The notes beneath the pieces were generated by a model. It was given only the letters and a program-made list of their open reading frames with translations. It searched no databases and was not told the origin of the DNA. Source: Streptomyces brevispora (lineage in GTDB: Bacteria > Actinomycetota > Actinomycetes > Streptomycetales > Streptomycetaceae). From it: 64,000 bases of DNA. Position 1 is the stretch's first letter. Each line of letters starts with the position of its first letter. The stretch spans positions 4,402,001 through 4,466,000 of the forward strand of contig NZ_VIWW01000001.1 in the NCBI RefSeq assembly GCF_007829885.1. The letters run 5' to 3'. The translations under genes were made by a program, and so were the position numbers. Positions 42,613 through 50,540 of the stretch are shown one piece after another.

Positions 42613-43305
42613 TCAGGCCGCGCGAATTGCGAGATGGACCACGTCGGGCACACCTCGGGCAACGCCTACCTCTTCGGTTCGAACCCCATGGAACCCGGCA
42701 TCACGCAAGGCTTGTTCGAACTTCTCGGACGGCTGTGCGGACCACACGGCGAGGACTCCGCCGGGTGTGAGCCGCTGGTGGCAGTCGGCGAGACCGGCGG
42801 GGGAGTAGAGATTCCCGTTGTCGTCGGTGACGGTCCAGTCCGGCCCGTTGTCGATGTCCAGACACAGCGCGTCGTAACGTTCCGTAGTCGTACGGAGGTG
42901 GGCGACGAGATCCGTCGTCAGGACCGCGGTCCGCGGATCGGCGAGCGCCGGCCCCGAGATCCCGGCCAGCGGCCCGCCCAGGTGCCAGTCCACGATGGCC
43001 CGCTCCCGCTCCACCACCGCGATCCGGCCCCAGCGCGGCTCGGCGGCGGCCCGTGCGAGCGAGAACCCGACCCCGAGCCCGCCGATGAGTACCGCCGGGG
43101 CAGGCCGTCCGGCGGGCAGCGCGGCGAGTGCGGCGTCGATCAGCAGCCGCTCGGAGCGCCCGTCCGAGGTGTCCATCAGGAAACACCCGTTGGCGATGAT
43201 CTCGAAGTCGTGGCCCCGCTTGCGCAGGACGACCTCCCCGTACGGTCCCTCGCGGCGGTCGAGGGTGACGGGGGAGAGGATGTCGGGGCCGTAGGTGTGG
43301 GGCAT
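42613..43305 (-). CDS. spermidine-synthase-like methyltransferase-fold protein
   Basis: A 230-residue protein with the Rossmann fold of spermidine synthases: AVLIGGLGVGFSLARAA is the glycine-rich nucleotide loop, IAVVERERAIVDWH the acidic strand end, and YDALCLDIDNGPDWTV a D-x-x-D/N-type stretch near the active site. The polyamine-specific N-terminal part is short, so a spermidine synthase reaction is doubtful and a different aminopropyl- or methyltransferase is possible. ATG 43305 begins MPHTYGPDILSPVTLDRREG. It is on the same strand as, and 244 bp upstream of, the response regulator. Confidence 0.82.
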   Translation of the reverse strand: MPHTYGPDILSPVTLDRREGPYGEVVLRKRGHDFEIIANGCFLMDTSDGRSERLLIDAALAALPAGRPAPAVLIGGLGVGFSLARAAAEPRWGRIAVVERERAIVDWHLGGPLAGISGPALADPRTAVLTTDLVAHLRTTTERYDALCLDIDNGPDWTVTDDNGNLYSPAGLADCHQRLTPGGVLAVWSAQPSEKFEQALRDAGFHGVRTEEVGVARGVPDVVHLAIRAA

Positions 43306-43514
43306 GGCGCGGATCTCCGGTGGATGTGTCGGTGGGTGCCACCGCCGGTCGGTGTCACGGCCATCCTGGCCCGCCCAGCCGCGTCCGGGCCAGCGGTTTG
43401 CCCGAGCGGGCACCGGCCGGCCGAATTCGGGCCGACCCGGTCAGCCGCGCTCGGAACGGGCCCCGCGCACCGCGAACAGCACCGCGCCCACCCCATGCAC
43501 CGGCAACCCCACCA

Positions 43515-43550
43515 CCCACGCCCCGGCCCACGCCCCGGCCCACGCCCCGG
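43515..43550 (+). repeat. three 12-bp tandem repeats
   Basis: CCCACGCCCCGG is repeated three times without error. Confidence 0.9.
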
Positions 43551-43762
43551 CCTGCGGCCCGGGGTGCATCGGCCAGGCCCACAGGGCGGCCGCACCACCC
43601 GGGGCGCGCCGTGCGGCCGGGTACACCGCGCCGCCGTAAACGGTCATGGGCAGCCGGCTCAGAGGGGCCGGTTTCCGGAGGGGACGTCTCTGGCCTTGGA
43701 CACGGATGGGAGCAAGCGGCGGGCGCTTGGCGGTCAGGTCGGCCCAGTAGCTGAGGGGGTCG

Positions 43763-43882
43763 TTTGTACGACTTGAACGCGCGTACCGGCGCGACGTCCT
43801 CGAACCGCACGGCCCCGGCATCCACCAGCGAGCGACGGAACTCGGACCCGCCCTGGTCGGCGTACGCGATCTCGGGCCCACC
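43763..43882 (-). pseudogene. fragment resembling a TnsA-like endonuclease N terminus
   Basis: About 40 codons read EIAYADQGGSEFRRSLVDAG followed by AVRFEDVAPVRAFKSYK. This matches my recollection of the segment just before the catalytic core (FKSYKGQRN...) of TnsA-like transposon endonucleases in Streptomyces. After FKSYK the homology stops abruptly, and upstream the frame meets a stop codon, so only a fragment remains. The match is from memory and could not be verified here. Confidence 0.45.
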
Positions 43883-43969
43883 GCCGGCGGCTCAGAGTCG
43901 AAGGGCAGCAGCCACCACCCGATCGCTCACAGCGAACACCCCCCGGGGAACATTGAGCGGCTCAGCAGC

Positions 43970-43990
43970 ATTGAGTCTTCATAGCTCAAC
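43970..43990 (+). promoter_or_regulatory. HAIR-like HspR operator of lon
   Basis: ATTGAGT-N7-GCTCAAC closely follows the HAIR consensus CTTGAGT-N7-ACTCAAG bound by HspR. It lies 21 nt before the lon ATG. A weaker partial copy (TTGAGCGGCTCAG) is at about 43953-43965. In Streptomyces, HspR represses dnaK, clpB and lon. Confidence 0.78.
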
Positions 43991-44011
43991 TTGACTGCCG
44001 AAGGGGAGATC

Positions 44012-46438
44012 ATGGCTACTGAGTCCGATGCGGTCACACCGCTCACCCTGCCTGTGCTGCCGCTCGACGACGAGGTCGTGCTGCCCGGAATGGTGGTACC
44101 TCTGGACCTGTCCGAAACCGAAGTGCGCGCCGCGGTGGAGTCCGCACAGGCCGCTGTCCGTGAGGGCGGCGGCAAGCCCGAGGTGCTGCTCGTCCCGCGC
44201 ATCGACGGCACCTACACCGGGACCGGTGTCATCGGCACCGTCGAACAGGTCGGACGGCTCTCCGACGGCGACCCCGGCGCGCTCATCCGCGGCCGCGCCC
44301 GGGTGCGGATCGGTGCAGGGACCGGTGGACCGGGCGCCGCGCTCTGGGTGGAGGGGACCAGGGTCGACGCATCGGCCCCCGATCCGCTCCCCGGAGCCGC
44401 CGCCGAGCTGGCCAAGGAGTACAAGGCGCTCGCCACCAGCTGGCTGAAACAGCGCGGCGCCTGGCAGGTCGTGGACCGGGTCCAGCAGATCGAGGACATC
44501 TCCGCGCTCGCCGACAATTCCGGATACTCACCCTTCCTCACCACCGCGCAGAAGGTGCGGCTGCTGGAGACCGCCGACGCGGTCGACCGGCTGAGGCTCG
44601 CCATCCAGTGGCTCCGTGAACACCTCGCCGAGCAGGACGTCGCCGAGTCCATCGCGAAGGACGTCCAGGAGGGCGTCGACAAGCAGCAGCGCGAGTTCCT
44701 GCTGCGGCGCCAGCTCGACGCCGTACGCAAGGAGCTCTCCGAACTCAACGGTGACCCCGATTCCGGCGACGAGTCCGACGACTACCGGGCGCGCGTAGAG
44801 GCCGCCGATCTTCCCGGCAACGTCCGCGAGGCCGCGCTCAAGGAGGTCGACAAGCTGGAGCGTTCCTCCGACCAGAGCCCGGAGGGCTCCTGGATCAGGA
44901 CCTGGCTCGACACCGTCCTCGAACTGCCGTGGACCGAACGGACCGAGGACGCCTACGACATCCGTGGTGCCCGGGAGATCCTGGACGCCGAGCACGCGGG
45001 CCTCCAGGACGTGAAGGAGCGCATCACCGAGTACCTCGCGGTGCGCAAGCGCCGTGCGGACCGCGGTCTGGGCGTCGTCGGCGGGCGGCGCGGCGGCGCG
45101 GTGCTGGCCCTGGTCGGCCCGCCCGGCGTGGGCAAGACCTCGCTCGGCGAATCCGTGGCGCACGCCATGGGCCGCACGTTCGTCCGCGTCGCGCTCGGCG
45201 GTGTCCGGGACGAGGCGGAGATCCGCGGCCACCGGCGCACCTACGTCGGCGCGCTTCCCGGACGCATCGTCCGAGCCATCAAGGAGGCCGGTTCGATGAA
45301 CCCGGTCGTCCTGCTCGACGAGATCGACAAGGTCGGCTCCGACTACCGGGGCGACCCGGCCGCAGCGCTCCTCGAAGTGCTCGACCCGGCCCAGAACCAC
45401 ACCTTCCGCGACCACTACCTGGAGGTCGAACTCGACCTCAGCGACGTCGTCTTCCTGGCCACCGCCAATGTCCTGGAAGCGATCCCGGAGGCCCTGCTCG
45501 ACCGGATGGAGCTGGTCAGGCTGGACGGCTACACCGAGGACGAGAAGGTCGTCATCGCCCGCGACCACCTGCTCCCGCGCCAGCTGGAGCGGGCGGGCCT
45601 GGAGAAGGACGAGGTCACCCTGGGCGAGTCCGCCCTGCGGAAGCTGGCCGGCGAGTACACCCGGGAGGCCGGGGTGCGGAACCTGGAGCGGGCCGTGGCC
45701 CGGCTGCTCCGCAAGGTCGCGGCCCAGCACGAACTGGGCGACCGGGAGCTGCCGTTCACGGTGACCGACGAGGACCTGCGCGGTCTCATCGGCCGGCCGC
45801 ATCACGTCCCGGAGTCCGCCCAGGACCCCGCCGAGCGCCGCACCTCGGTGCCGGGTGTGGCCACCGGACTCGCGGTGACCGGAGCCGGTGGTGACGTGCT
45901 CTTCGTGGAGGCGTCGCTCGCCGACCCGGAGACCGGGGCGTCCGGACTGACCCTCACCGGCCAGCTCGGCGACGTCATGAAGGAGTCCGCGCAGATCGCG
46001 CTGAGCTTCCTGCGGTCGCACGGTGCGGAACTGGAACTTCCGGTCGCGGACCTGAAGGACCGCGGTGTGCACATCCACTTCCCGGCGGGCGCCGTGCCCA
46101 AGGACGGTCCGAGCGCGGGCATCACGATGACCACCGCACTGGCCTCGCTGCTCTCCGGACGGCTGGTCCGTACGGATGTGGCGATGACGGGTGAGGTTTC
46201 GCTGACCGGGCGCGTGCTGCCGATCGGTGGACTGAAGCAGAAGCTGCTCGCCGCGCACCGGGCCGGGATCACCACCGTGGTGATCCCGAAGCGGAACGAG
46301 GCGGATCTGGACGACGTCCCCGCCGAGGTGCTGGACACCCTGGAGGTGCACCCGGTCACGGACGTCCGCCAGGTGCTGGAGATCGCCCTCGCCCCGGCCT
46401 CGGCCCGGGCGGAGCGGAGGATCCCGGCCGCCGCGTAG
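44012..46438 (+). CDS. lon: ATP-dependent protease La
   Basis: An 808-residue Lon protease. The N-terminal substrate domain starts LTLPVLPLDDEVVLPGMVVP; the AAA+ domain has Walker A GPPGVGKTS, Walker B VVLLDEIDKVG and the RTYVGALPGR pore segment; the protease domain has the Ser-Lys dyad in KDGPSAGIT and GGLKQKLLAAHRAG. It degrades misfolded and short-lived regulatory proteins in the cytoplasm. ATG 44012 follows AAGGGGAG. A HAIR site just upstream points to HspR heat-shock control. Confidence 0.97.
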   Translation: MATESDAVTPLTLPVLPLDDEVVLPGMVVPLDLSETEVRAAVESAQAAVREGGGKPEVLLVPRIDGTYTGTGVIGTVEQVGRLSDGDPGALIRGRARVRIGAGTGGPGAALWVEGTRVDASAPDPLPGAAAELAKEYKALATSWLKQRGAWQVVDRVQQIEDISALADNSGYSPFLTTAQKVRLLETADAVDRLRLAIQWLREHLAEQDVAESIAKDVQEGVDKQQREFLLRRQLDAVRKELSELNGDPDSGDESDDYRARVEAADLPGNVREAALKEVDKLERSSDQSPEGSWIRTWLDTVLELPWTERTEDAYDIRGAREILDAEHAGLQDVKERITEYLAVRKRRADRGLGVVGGRRGGAVLALVGPPGVGKTSLGESVAHAMGRTFVRVALGGVRDEAEIRGHRRTYVGALPGRIVRAIKEAGSMNPVVLLDEIDKVGSDYRGDPAAALLEVLDPAQNHTFRDHYLEVELDLSDVVFLATANVLEAIPEALLDRMELVRLDGYTEDEKVVIARDHLLPRQLERAGLEKDEVTLGESALRKLAGEYTREAGVRNLERAVARLLRKVAAQHELGDRELPFTVTDEDLRGLIGRPHHVPESAQDPAERRTSVPGVATGLAVTGAGGDVLFVEASLADPETGASGLTLTGQLGDVMKESAQIALSFLRSHGAELELPVADLKDRGVHIHFPAGAVPKDGPSAGITMTTALASLLSGRLVRTDVAMTGEVSLTGRVLPIGGLKQKLLAAHRAGITTVVIPKRNEADLDDVPAEVLDTLEVHPVTDVRQVLEIALAPASARAERRIPAAA

Positions 46439-46517
46439 GTGCCACGGAGTGACGGGCGTGGCACCACGGGCACGGCCGGTACGAACGGTCCGCCTCCCCG
46501 GCGACGGGGATGCGGGC

Positions 46518-46660
46518 CGTTTCGCGTACGCGGTGGCGGTGCGGCCGTTTCGCGTACGCGGAGGGTGGGGTGGCCGATTCGCGTGCACGGTGGCGGTGCG
46601 GCTGATCCGCGTACGCGGAGGGTGGTGCGGCCGTTTCGCGTACGCGGAGGGTGGTGCGGG
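46518..46660 (+). repeat. five 28-29-bp tandem repeats
   Basis: Units start CGTTTCGCGTACGCGG and end GGTGCGGC; alternate units differ in the middle (TGGCGG versus AGGGTG). They fill most of the gap between the convergent lon and deacetylase genes. There are no unique spacers, so this is not a CRISPR array. Confidence 0.88.
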
Positions 46661-46664
46661 CGGC

Positions 46665-47429
46665 TCAGGGGCGGTAGATGGTGCCCGGGACCGGCTCGGC
46701 GGGCGCCATCAGCTGGGGCACCGTCACGAAGGTGTAGCCGCGCTTCTTCAGCTCGTCGATGATGCCCGGCACCGCGGGCACCGAGCCCTTGTAGATGTCG
46801 TGCAGCAGGATGATGCCGTCCTTGCTCGCCTGGTCGAGGATCCGCTTCTTGATCAGCGCGGAGTCGGTCGTCGAGTAGTCCTTGGCGGTGGCGCTCCACA
46901 GGATCTGGGACAGCCCCAGGTCCTTGCTGATCCCGGAGACGGTGTCGTCGGTGCGGCCCTGCGGCGGGCGCATCAGCCGCGGCTTCTTGCCGGTGATCGC
47001 CTCTATCGCGTCCTGCGTCTTCTCCAGCTCGGCGCGTATCTCGGCGGGCTTCTTGTCCGTCAGTATCTCGTGCGACCAGGTGTGGTTGGCCACCTCGTGC
47101 CCCTCGGCCGCGATGCGGCGGACGACGTCGGGGTGCTTCTTCACATGGTTCTTGCCCAGCAGGAAGAAGGTCGCGTGGACCTTCTCCTCCTTGAGGATGT
47201 CCAGCAGGTGCGGGGTGTCCTCGGCCGGGCCCGCGTCGAAGGTCAGGGCTATGCACTTGGCCTTGCGGCAGTCCACCGGCCCGAACGGCCCCTTGGAGTC
47301 GGAGCCCGCGTCGGCGCGTGCGGAGCCGGGGGCGGTGGTCTCCATCGAGCAGCCGCTCAGCGTCAGGGTGAGGGCTGTCACAAGAGCGACGGCCAACCCC
47401 GTACCGATCGACTTCGTCCTACTGGGCAT
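46665..47429 (-). CDS. polysaccharide deacetylase lipoprotein
   Basis: A 254-residue NodB-fold deacetylase. The lipobox LTLSGC predicts a lipid-anchored extracellular enzyme. Motifs: motif 1 TFDAGP (catalytic base Asp), motif 2 HTWSHE (two metal-binding His), motif 3 RPPQGRT, and the late ILLHDIYKG. The DD of the classical TFDD is DA here, as in many Gram-positive members. The likely substrate is peptidoglycan N-acetylglucosamine/muramic acid or a capsular glycan. It is convergent with lon. Confidence 0.93.
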   Translation of the reverse strand: MPSRTKSIGTGLAVALVTALTLTLSGCSMETTAPGSARADAGSDSKGPFGPVDCRKAKCIALTFDAGPAEDTPHLLDILKEEKVHATFFLLGKNHVKKHPDVVRRIAAEGHEVANHTWSHEILTDKKPAEIRAELEKTQDAIEAITGKKPRLMRPPQGRTDDTVSGISKDLGLSQILWSATAKDYSTTDSALIKKRILDQASKDGIILLHDIYKGSVPAVPGIIDELKKRGYTFVTVPQLMAPAEPVPGTIYRP

Positions 47430-47569
47430 GGCACGTCACTCCCTCGTGGCTGAACGACGCACACGACGTGCGTCCCGGGAGGACTATACGCAGCGTGTAT
47501 ACACCTGGTGCATAGGGGGTGCCGGGGGTCGTCCCCGGGCACTGAATGCCGGGTCAGGGGCGTGAAACG

Positions 47570-47608
47570 GGAAGAACCCGGCGACGTGATGCGTCACCGG
47601 GCTCTTCC
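47570..47608 (-). terminator. terminator after the GH25 gene
   Basis: GGAAGAGCCCGGTGACG (read on the minus strand) pairs with its partner over 17 bp; the two mismatches become G-U pairs only in the minus-strand RNA, fitting termination of the GH25 transcript. Confidence 0.75.
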
Positions 47609-47646
47609 GTGGGAAAGTCGTGCCGGGCGACTGCCGGCGGAGCGGC

Positions 47647-48501
47647 TCAGCCGTTGGCCAGCGCCTGTACGCGGTCGAGGGCGCCGTTGAAGTGGCTGTG
47701 GTCGCCGACCGTGGGGCCGGTCGAGGTGTACTGCCACATCGTGTAGTAGCCCCAGCCGGCCGGGAGTGTGCCGACCGTGGTGTTGTAACGGGCCACCCAG
47801 AGCGGGTTGGTGGCGCCGAAGCCCGCGTTGTTGCCGGTGCAGGTCTGCCACCAGCTCGTCGCGGTGTAGATGACCGCGTCGCGTCCGGTGCGCGCCTTGT
47901 AGGTGTTCACGAAGTCGCGGATCCAGGAGACCATCGCGGCCGGGGTCATGCCGAAGCACTGGTCGCCGTACGGATTCCACTCGATGTCGAGTACGCCCGG
48001 CAGTGTCCGGCCGTCCCTGGACCAGCCGCCGCCGTGGTCGACGAAGTAGTTGGCCTGGACGGCACCGCTCGTGGTGTTCGGGGTGGCGAAGTGGTAAGAG
48101 CCGCGGATCATCCCGATGTTGTACGAACCGTTGTACTGCTGGGTGAAGTCCTCGTTCATGTAGTAGGTGCCCTCGGTGGCCTTGACGTAGGCCCACCTGA
48201 CACCGCTGTTCCAGAGGGCCGACCAGTTCACGGCGTTCTGGTGGCCACTGACGTCCACGCCCTCGGTCTGGACGGCGCGGGTGTCCACCGGCAGACCACC
48301 CCGGCCGTCGTGGGCGACGACACCCATACCCATGGTGGCGGAACCCCGTTCGGGCTTCGTGGGGTTGCCGGTGGCCGGGTTGCCCGCGGCGCCCGCCGCG
48401 CCGGGCAGGGTGATGAGGAGGGAGAGTGCAGCGAGCAGAGTTCCCGCAGCCGCGAAACGCGAGCGGCGGGCAGTCTTGGAGCCGGATCTTTGCACGAGCA
48501 T
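47647..48501 (-). CDS. secreted GH25 muramidase
   Basis: A 284-residue lysozyme of glycoside hydrolase family 25. The signal peptide ends near GAAGAAGN. DVSGHQNAVNW carries the first catalytic-site Asp, YVKATEGTYYMNEDF the second conserved strand, and GVLDIEWNPYG the D-x-E pair. Substrate is the MurNAc-GlcNAc bond of peptidoglycan. Typical roles are growth and sporulation remodelling or competition. ATG 48501 begins a normal twin-basic signal sequence. It is divergent from the MarR gene. Confidence 0.95.
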   Translation of the reverse strand: MLVQRSGSKTARRSRFAAAGTLLAALSLLITLPGAAGAAGNPATGNPTKPERGSATMGMGVVAHDGRGGLPVDTRAVQTEGVDVSGHQNAVNWSALWNSGVRWAYVKATEGTYYMNEDFTQQYNGSYNIGMIRGSYHFATPNTTSGAVQANYFVDHGGGWSRDGRTLPGVLDIEWNPYGDQCFGMTPAAMVSWIRDFVNTYKARTGRDAVIYTATSWWQTCTGNNAGFGATNPLWVARYNTTVGTLPAGWGYYTMWQYTSTGPTVGDHSHFNGALDRVQALANG

Positions 48502-48693
48502 GTGCGTGCCTCCGAGGCCTCAGTGGGGGGATCTGCTGATTCAGGGACCGGCGTACGCACCCCTGTTGACACGACATGGTGTGGACATGCCATGCAGGAC
48601 GCTACGCGCGTAGGCCTGTATTGCGGAAGGGGGTCAGGGCGGTGCCGTTGGTCTACTCCTGCGAAATACTGGCGGAGCTGCGGCGATGACCAG

Positions 48694-48714
48694 CGCTGAA
48701 AGAAACTTTCAGCG
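48694..48714 (+). promoter_or_regulatory. palindrome, likely MarR operator
   Basis: Perfect 9-nt arms CGCTGAAAG and CTTTCAGCG with an AAA spacer, 12 nt before ATG 48727. Size and position suit autoregulation by the MarR protein and possibly control of the divergent GH25 gene. Confidence 0.65.
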
Positions 48715-48726
48715 GCAGGAAAGCAT

Positions 48727-49224
48727 ATGAGGGGTTTTGACGTGCACGGGAGCGGAAGAGGGAGTGAACCCGGCGCAGCCGGTGGGAGTGGTGTGGACCA
48801 TGAATTCCTGGCCCTGGAGCTGGAACTGGCGGTGTTCCTGCGTCGCGCCCGGGCGAACTCCGGCGAAATGGCGCGCGAGGTGCACCCGGAGCTGGAGGCG
48901 GCCGCCTACGGGCTCTTCGTACGCCTGGAGTCGGCGGGCCGGCAGCGGGCCACGGACCTCGCCTCGTACTTCGGGGTCGGCAAGGCCACCATGAGCCGTC
49001 AACTGCGCGCCCTGGAGGGCCTCGGACTGGTGGCGCGCGAGCCCGATCCGGCCGATGGGCGGGCCTTCCTCGTCCAACTCACCGACGAGGGCCTCGACCG
49101 CTTCCGGCGCGTCCGCGACGCCCGCCGGGACCGGTATGTGCGCAAGCTCGCCGACTGGGACCGGGCCGAGGTGGCCGAACTGGCCCGGCTGCTCCATCAC
49201 TTGAACGCCCGCGCGGAGGACTGA
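48727..49224 (+). CDS. MarR-family transcriptional regulator
   Basis: A 165-residue winged-helix regulator: the dimer helix region LELELAVFLRRARANSGEMA, the recognition helix in LASYFGVGKATMSRQLRALE, and the wing GLVAREPDPADGRAFLVQLT with the conserved D-x-R. ATG 48727 follows AGGAAAG; a GTG at 48793 would remove only a Gly-rich stretch and is a fair alternative. A palindrome lies directly upstream. The ligand is unknown. Confidence 0.92.
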   Translation: MRGFDVHGSGRGSEPGAAGGSGVDHEFLALELELAVFLRRARANSGEMAREVHPELEAAAYGLFVRLESAGRQRATDLASYFGVGKATMSRQLRALEGLGLVAREPDPADGRAFLVQLTDEGLDRFRRVRDARRDRYVRKLADWDRAEVAELARLLHHLNARAED

Positions 49225-49293
49225 CGGCGATACGCCCCCGGCGGCGCGAACACCCGGCCGCGCCGCGCCTGGGCGTCACGGGCCCGACCGAGT

Positions 49294-49367
49294 CACGCCT
49301 CCACGTCACGGGCCGGCCACGCCTCCGCGCCTCAGCGTCCGGCCACGCCTCCACGTCACGTGCCGGC
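49294..49367 (+). repeat. three 24-26-bp tandem repeats
   Basis: Units begin CACGCCTCCACGTCACG and end CCGGC; the middle unit differs by 2 bp insertion and substitutions. They lie between the convergent MarR and phosphatase genes. Confidence 0.8.
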
Positions 49368-49390
49368 GACTCCGGCCCACCGCGCGGGCC

Positions 49391-50176
49391 TCACAGCTCC
49401 ACGTAGACCGCCGTCGCGTCGTCGTGCGTCTTGCCGCGCCGCAGCCGCGTACGGTCCGTGTCCGCGTCCTCCAGGGTCCGGACCCGGTCGATCAGCCCCT
49501 GTGGCCCCTCCTTGCGCAGCACTCCGAGGCAGTCCGCCCAGTCGCCCTCGTCGAACATCTCCGCCCAGCGGCTCGCGCCGTCCGTCATCGCGGCCAGGGC
49601 CCGCACCTCGGCGCGGGGCGTGCGCCCCGTCACCGCGCGGTGCGCCACGGACGGATCGGCGGCGGCGGTGAAGAAGCCCCCCTCCTTGTTCCTGAACCGT
49701 GCGTCGGCGATCGCGTCGGAGGCCAGCGAGCCCGGCGGCAGCCGGTCGAGCCGGTCGTCCAGCAGGACGCGCACGGTCCCGTCGGGCGATTCGACGAGCA
49801 GCACGGAGTCGGAGAGGACCAGGTGTTCGATCTCGGTCTCGTCCCAACGTGCCATGACGACGGTCGCCTGCGGTGTGCGTACGTGAGAAAGGTCACAGAG
49901 GGAACGGTGCGTGTCGGCGGTGCGTCGGATGGACTCGGCCAGGATCTCCCGCAGAGTCAGATCTCGCCGTGAACCGGACAGTTCGACCAGGGCGCCGCCC
50001 AGCCGGGCGGTGAACCACGGCACCGAGTGCGCACAACCGTCGTCCCCCCGTGGCGGAGTGACCCCGTCGAGCAGCACCAGCCCCCCACCCTGGCCGGAAG
50101 CGGGCAGGACGGTGGCGGCCCAGTCCTCGTTCGAGCGTCCGGGAATGCCTGCGGCGGTGGCGAGCTCCATACGCAT
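49391..50176 (-). CDS. PP2C-like serine/threonine phosphatase
   Basis: A protein of about 261 residues with a PP2C outline: GRSNEDWAAT near the start, LVLLDGV with a metal-binding Asp, AAMTDGASRW as the second Asp-Gly, and a final THDDATAVYV with the paired Asp. Conservation is weaker than in PppA/RsbU types, so substrate and activity are uncertain. Of the in-frame starts, ATG 50176 or 50170 best fits the family; no clear ribosome site is seen. It is divergent from the conservon. Confidence 0.75.
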   Translation of the reverse strand: MRMELATAAGIPGRSNEDWAATVLPASGQGGGLVLLDGVTPPRGDDGCAHSVPWFTARLGGALVELSGSRRDLTLREILAESIRRTADTHRSLCDLSHVRTPQATVVMARWDETEIEHLVLSDSVLLVESPDGTVRVLLDDRLDRLPPGSLASDAIADARFRNKEGGFFTAAADPSVAHRAVTGRTPRAEVRALAAMTDGASRWAEMFDEGDWADCLGVLRKEGPQGLIDRVRTLEDADTDRTRLRRGKTHDDATAVYVEL

Positions 50177-50540
50177 ACGGACCAGTCTGCACGACGCCTT
50201 CACGAGGCCTGCACGTACCCGGGCCGACCCGTATCAGCAGGTCAGACGGGCGGCTGGGGCGGAGGTAATCACTCCGCCAAGTGTGCGGGCGGGCATCCTG
50301 CCAAAGGCTGCCCGGAAGTTCCAGCCGGACGTCCGGGTGTGCCGTCCGGGCGCCGCGGGGAGACTTGTTCGCCAACTCGCGAGTGTTGTTCACTCGTTCG
50401 AGTGGCGGAGCGGTTGATGCGCGCCCCCCTCTCAAAAGCACTGGAATGGTCGGAAGCCGTACCAGGGGTCGGGGCGCTCATTCACGTGGCCGTGCGTCAC
50501 CTCTGCTTCAAGGGCGGACGAGTCAAGATTGCGAGCACCG
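50177..50540. promoter_or_regulatory. divergent promoter region with twin ACTCG palindromes
   Basis: This lies between the PP2C gene and the conservon. ACTCGCGAGT (50375-50384) and CACTCG-TT-CGAGTG (50391-50404) are two palindromes of the same half-site, 6 nt apart, about 140 nt before cvnA. No gene was seen here. The last part is the conservon leader; promoter boxes were not assigned. Confidence 0.5.

Larger units (their letters stand above)
43306..44011. other. 706-bp gene-poor region before lon
   Basis: This contains a TnsA-like coding fragment (43763-43882), 12-bp tandem repeats (43515-43550) and the lon promoter region with its HAIR operator. A 68-codon minus-strand frame (43441-43647) has Ala/Trp-rich repeats and no ribosome site, and I do not call it a gene. 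Confidence 0.6.

Noticed and set aside
43441..43647. 68-codon minus-strand frame with GAWAGAWAGAW repeats
   Set aside because: There is no ribosome site; the repeats follow from a 12-bp DNA tandem, and the region is otherwise decayed.
46518..46660. 28-29-bp repeats as a CRISPR array
   Set aside because: The repeats are directly adjacent with no spacers, and no cas genes are present.
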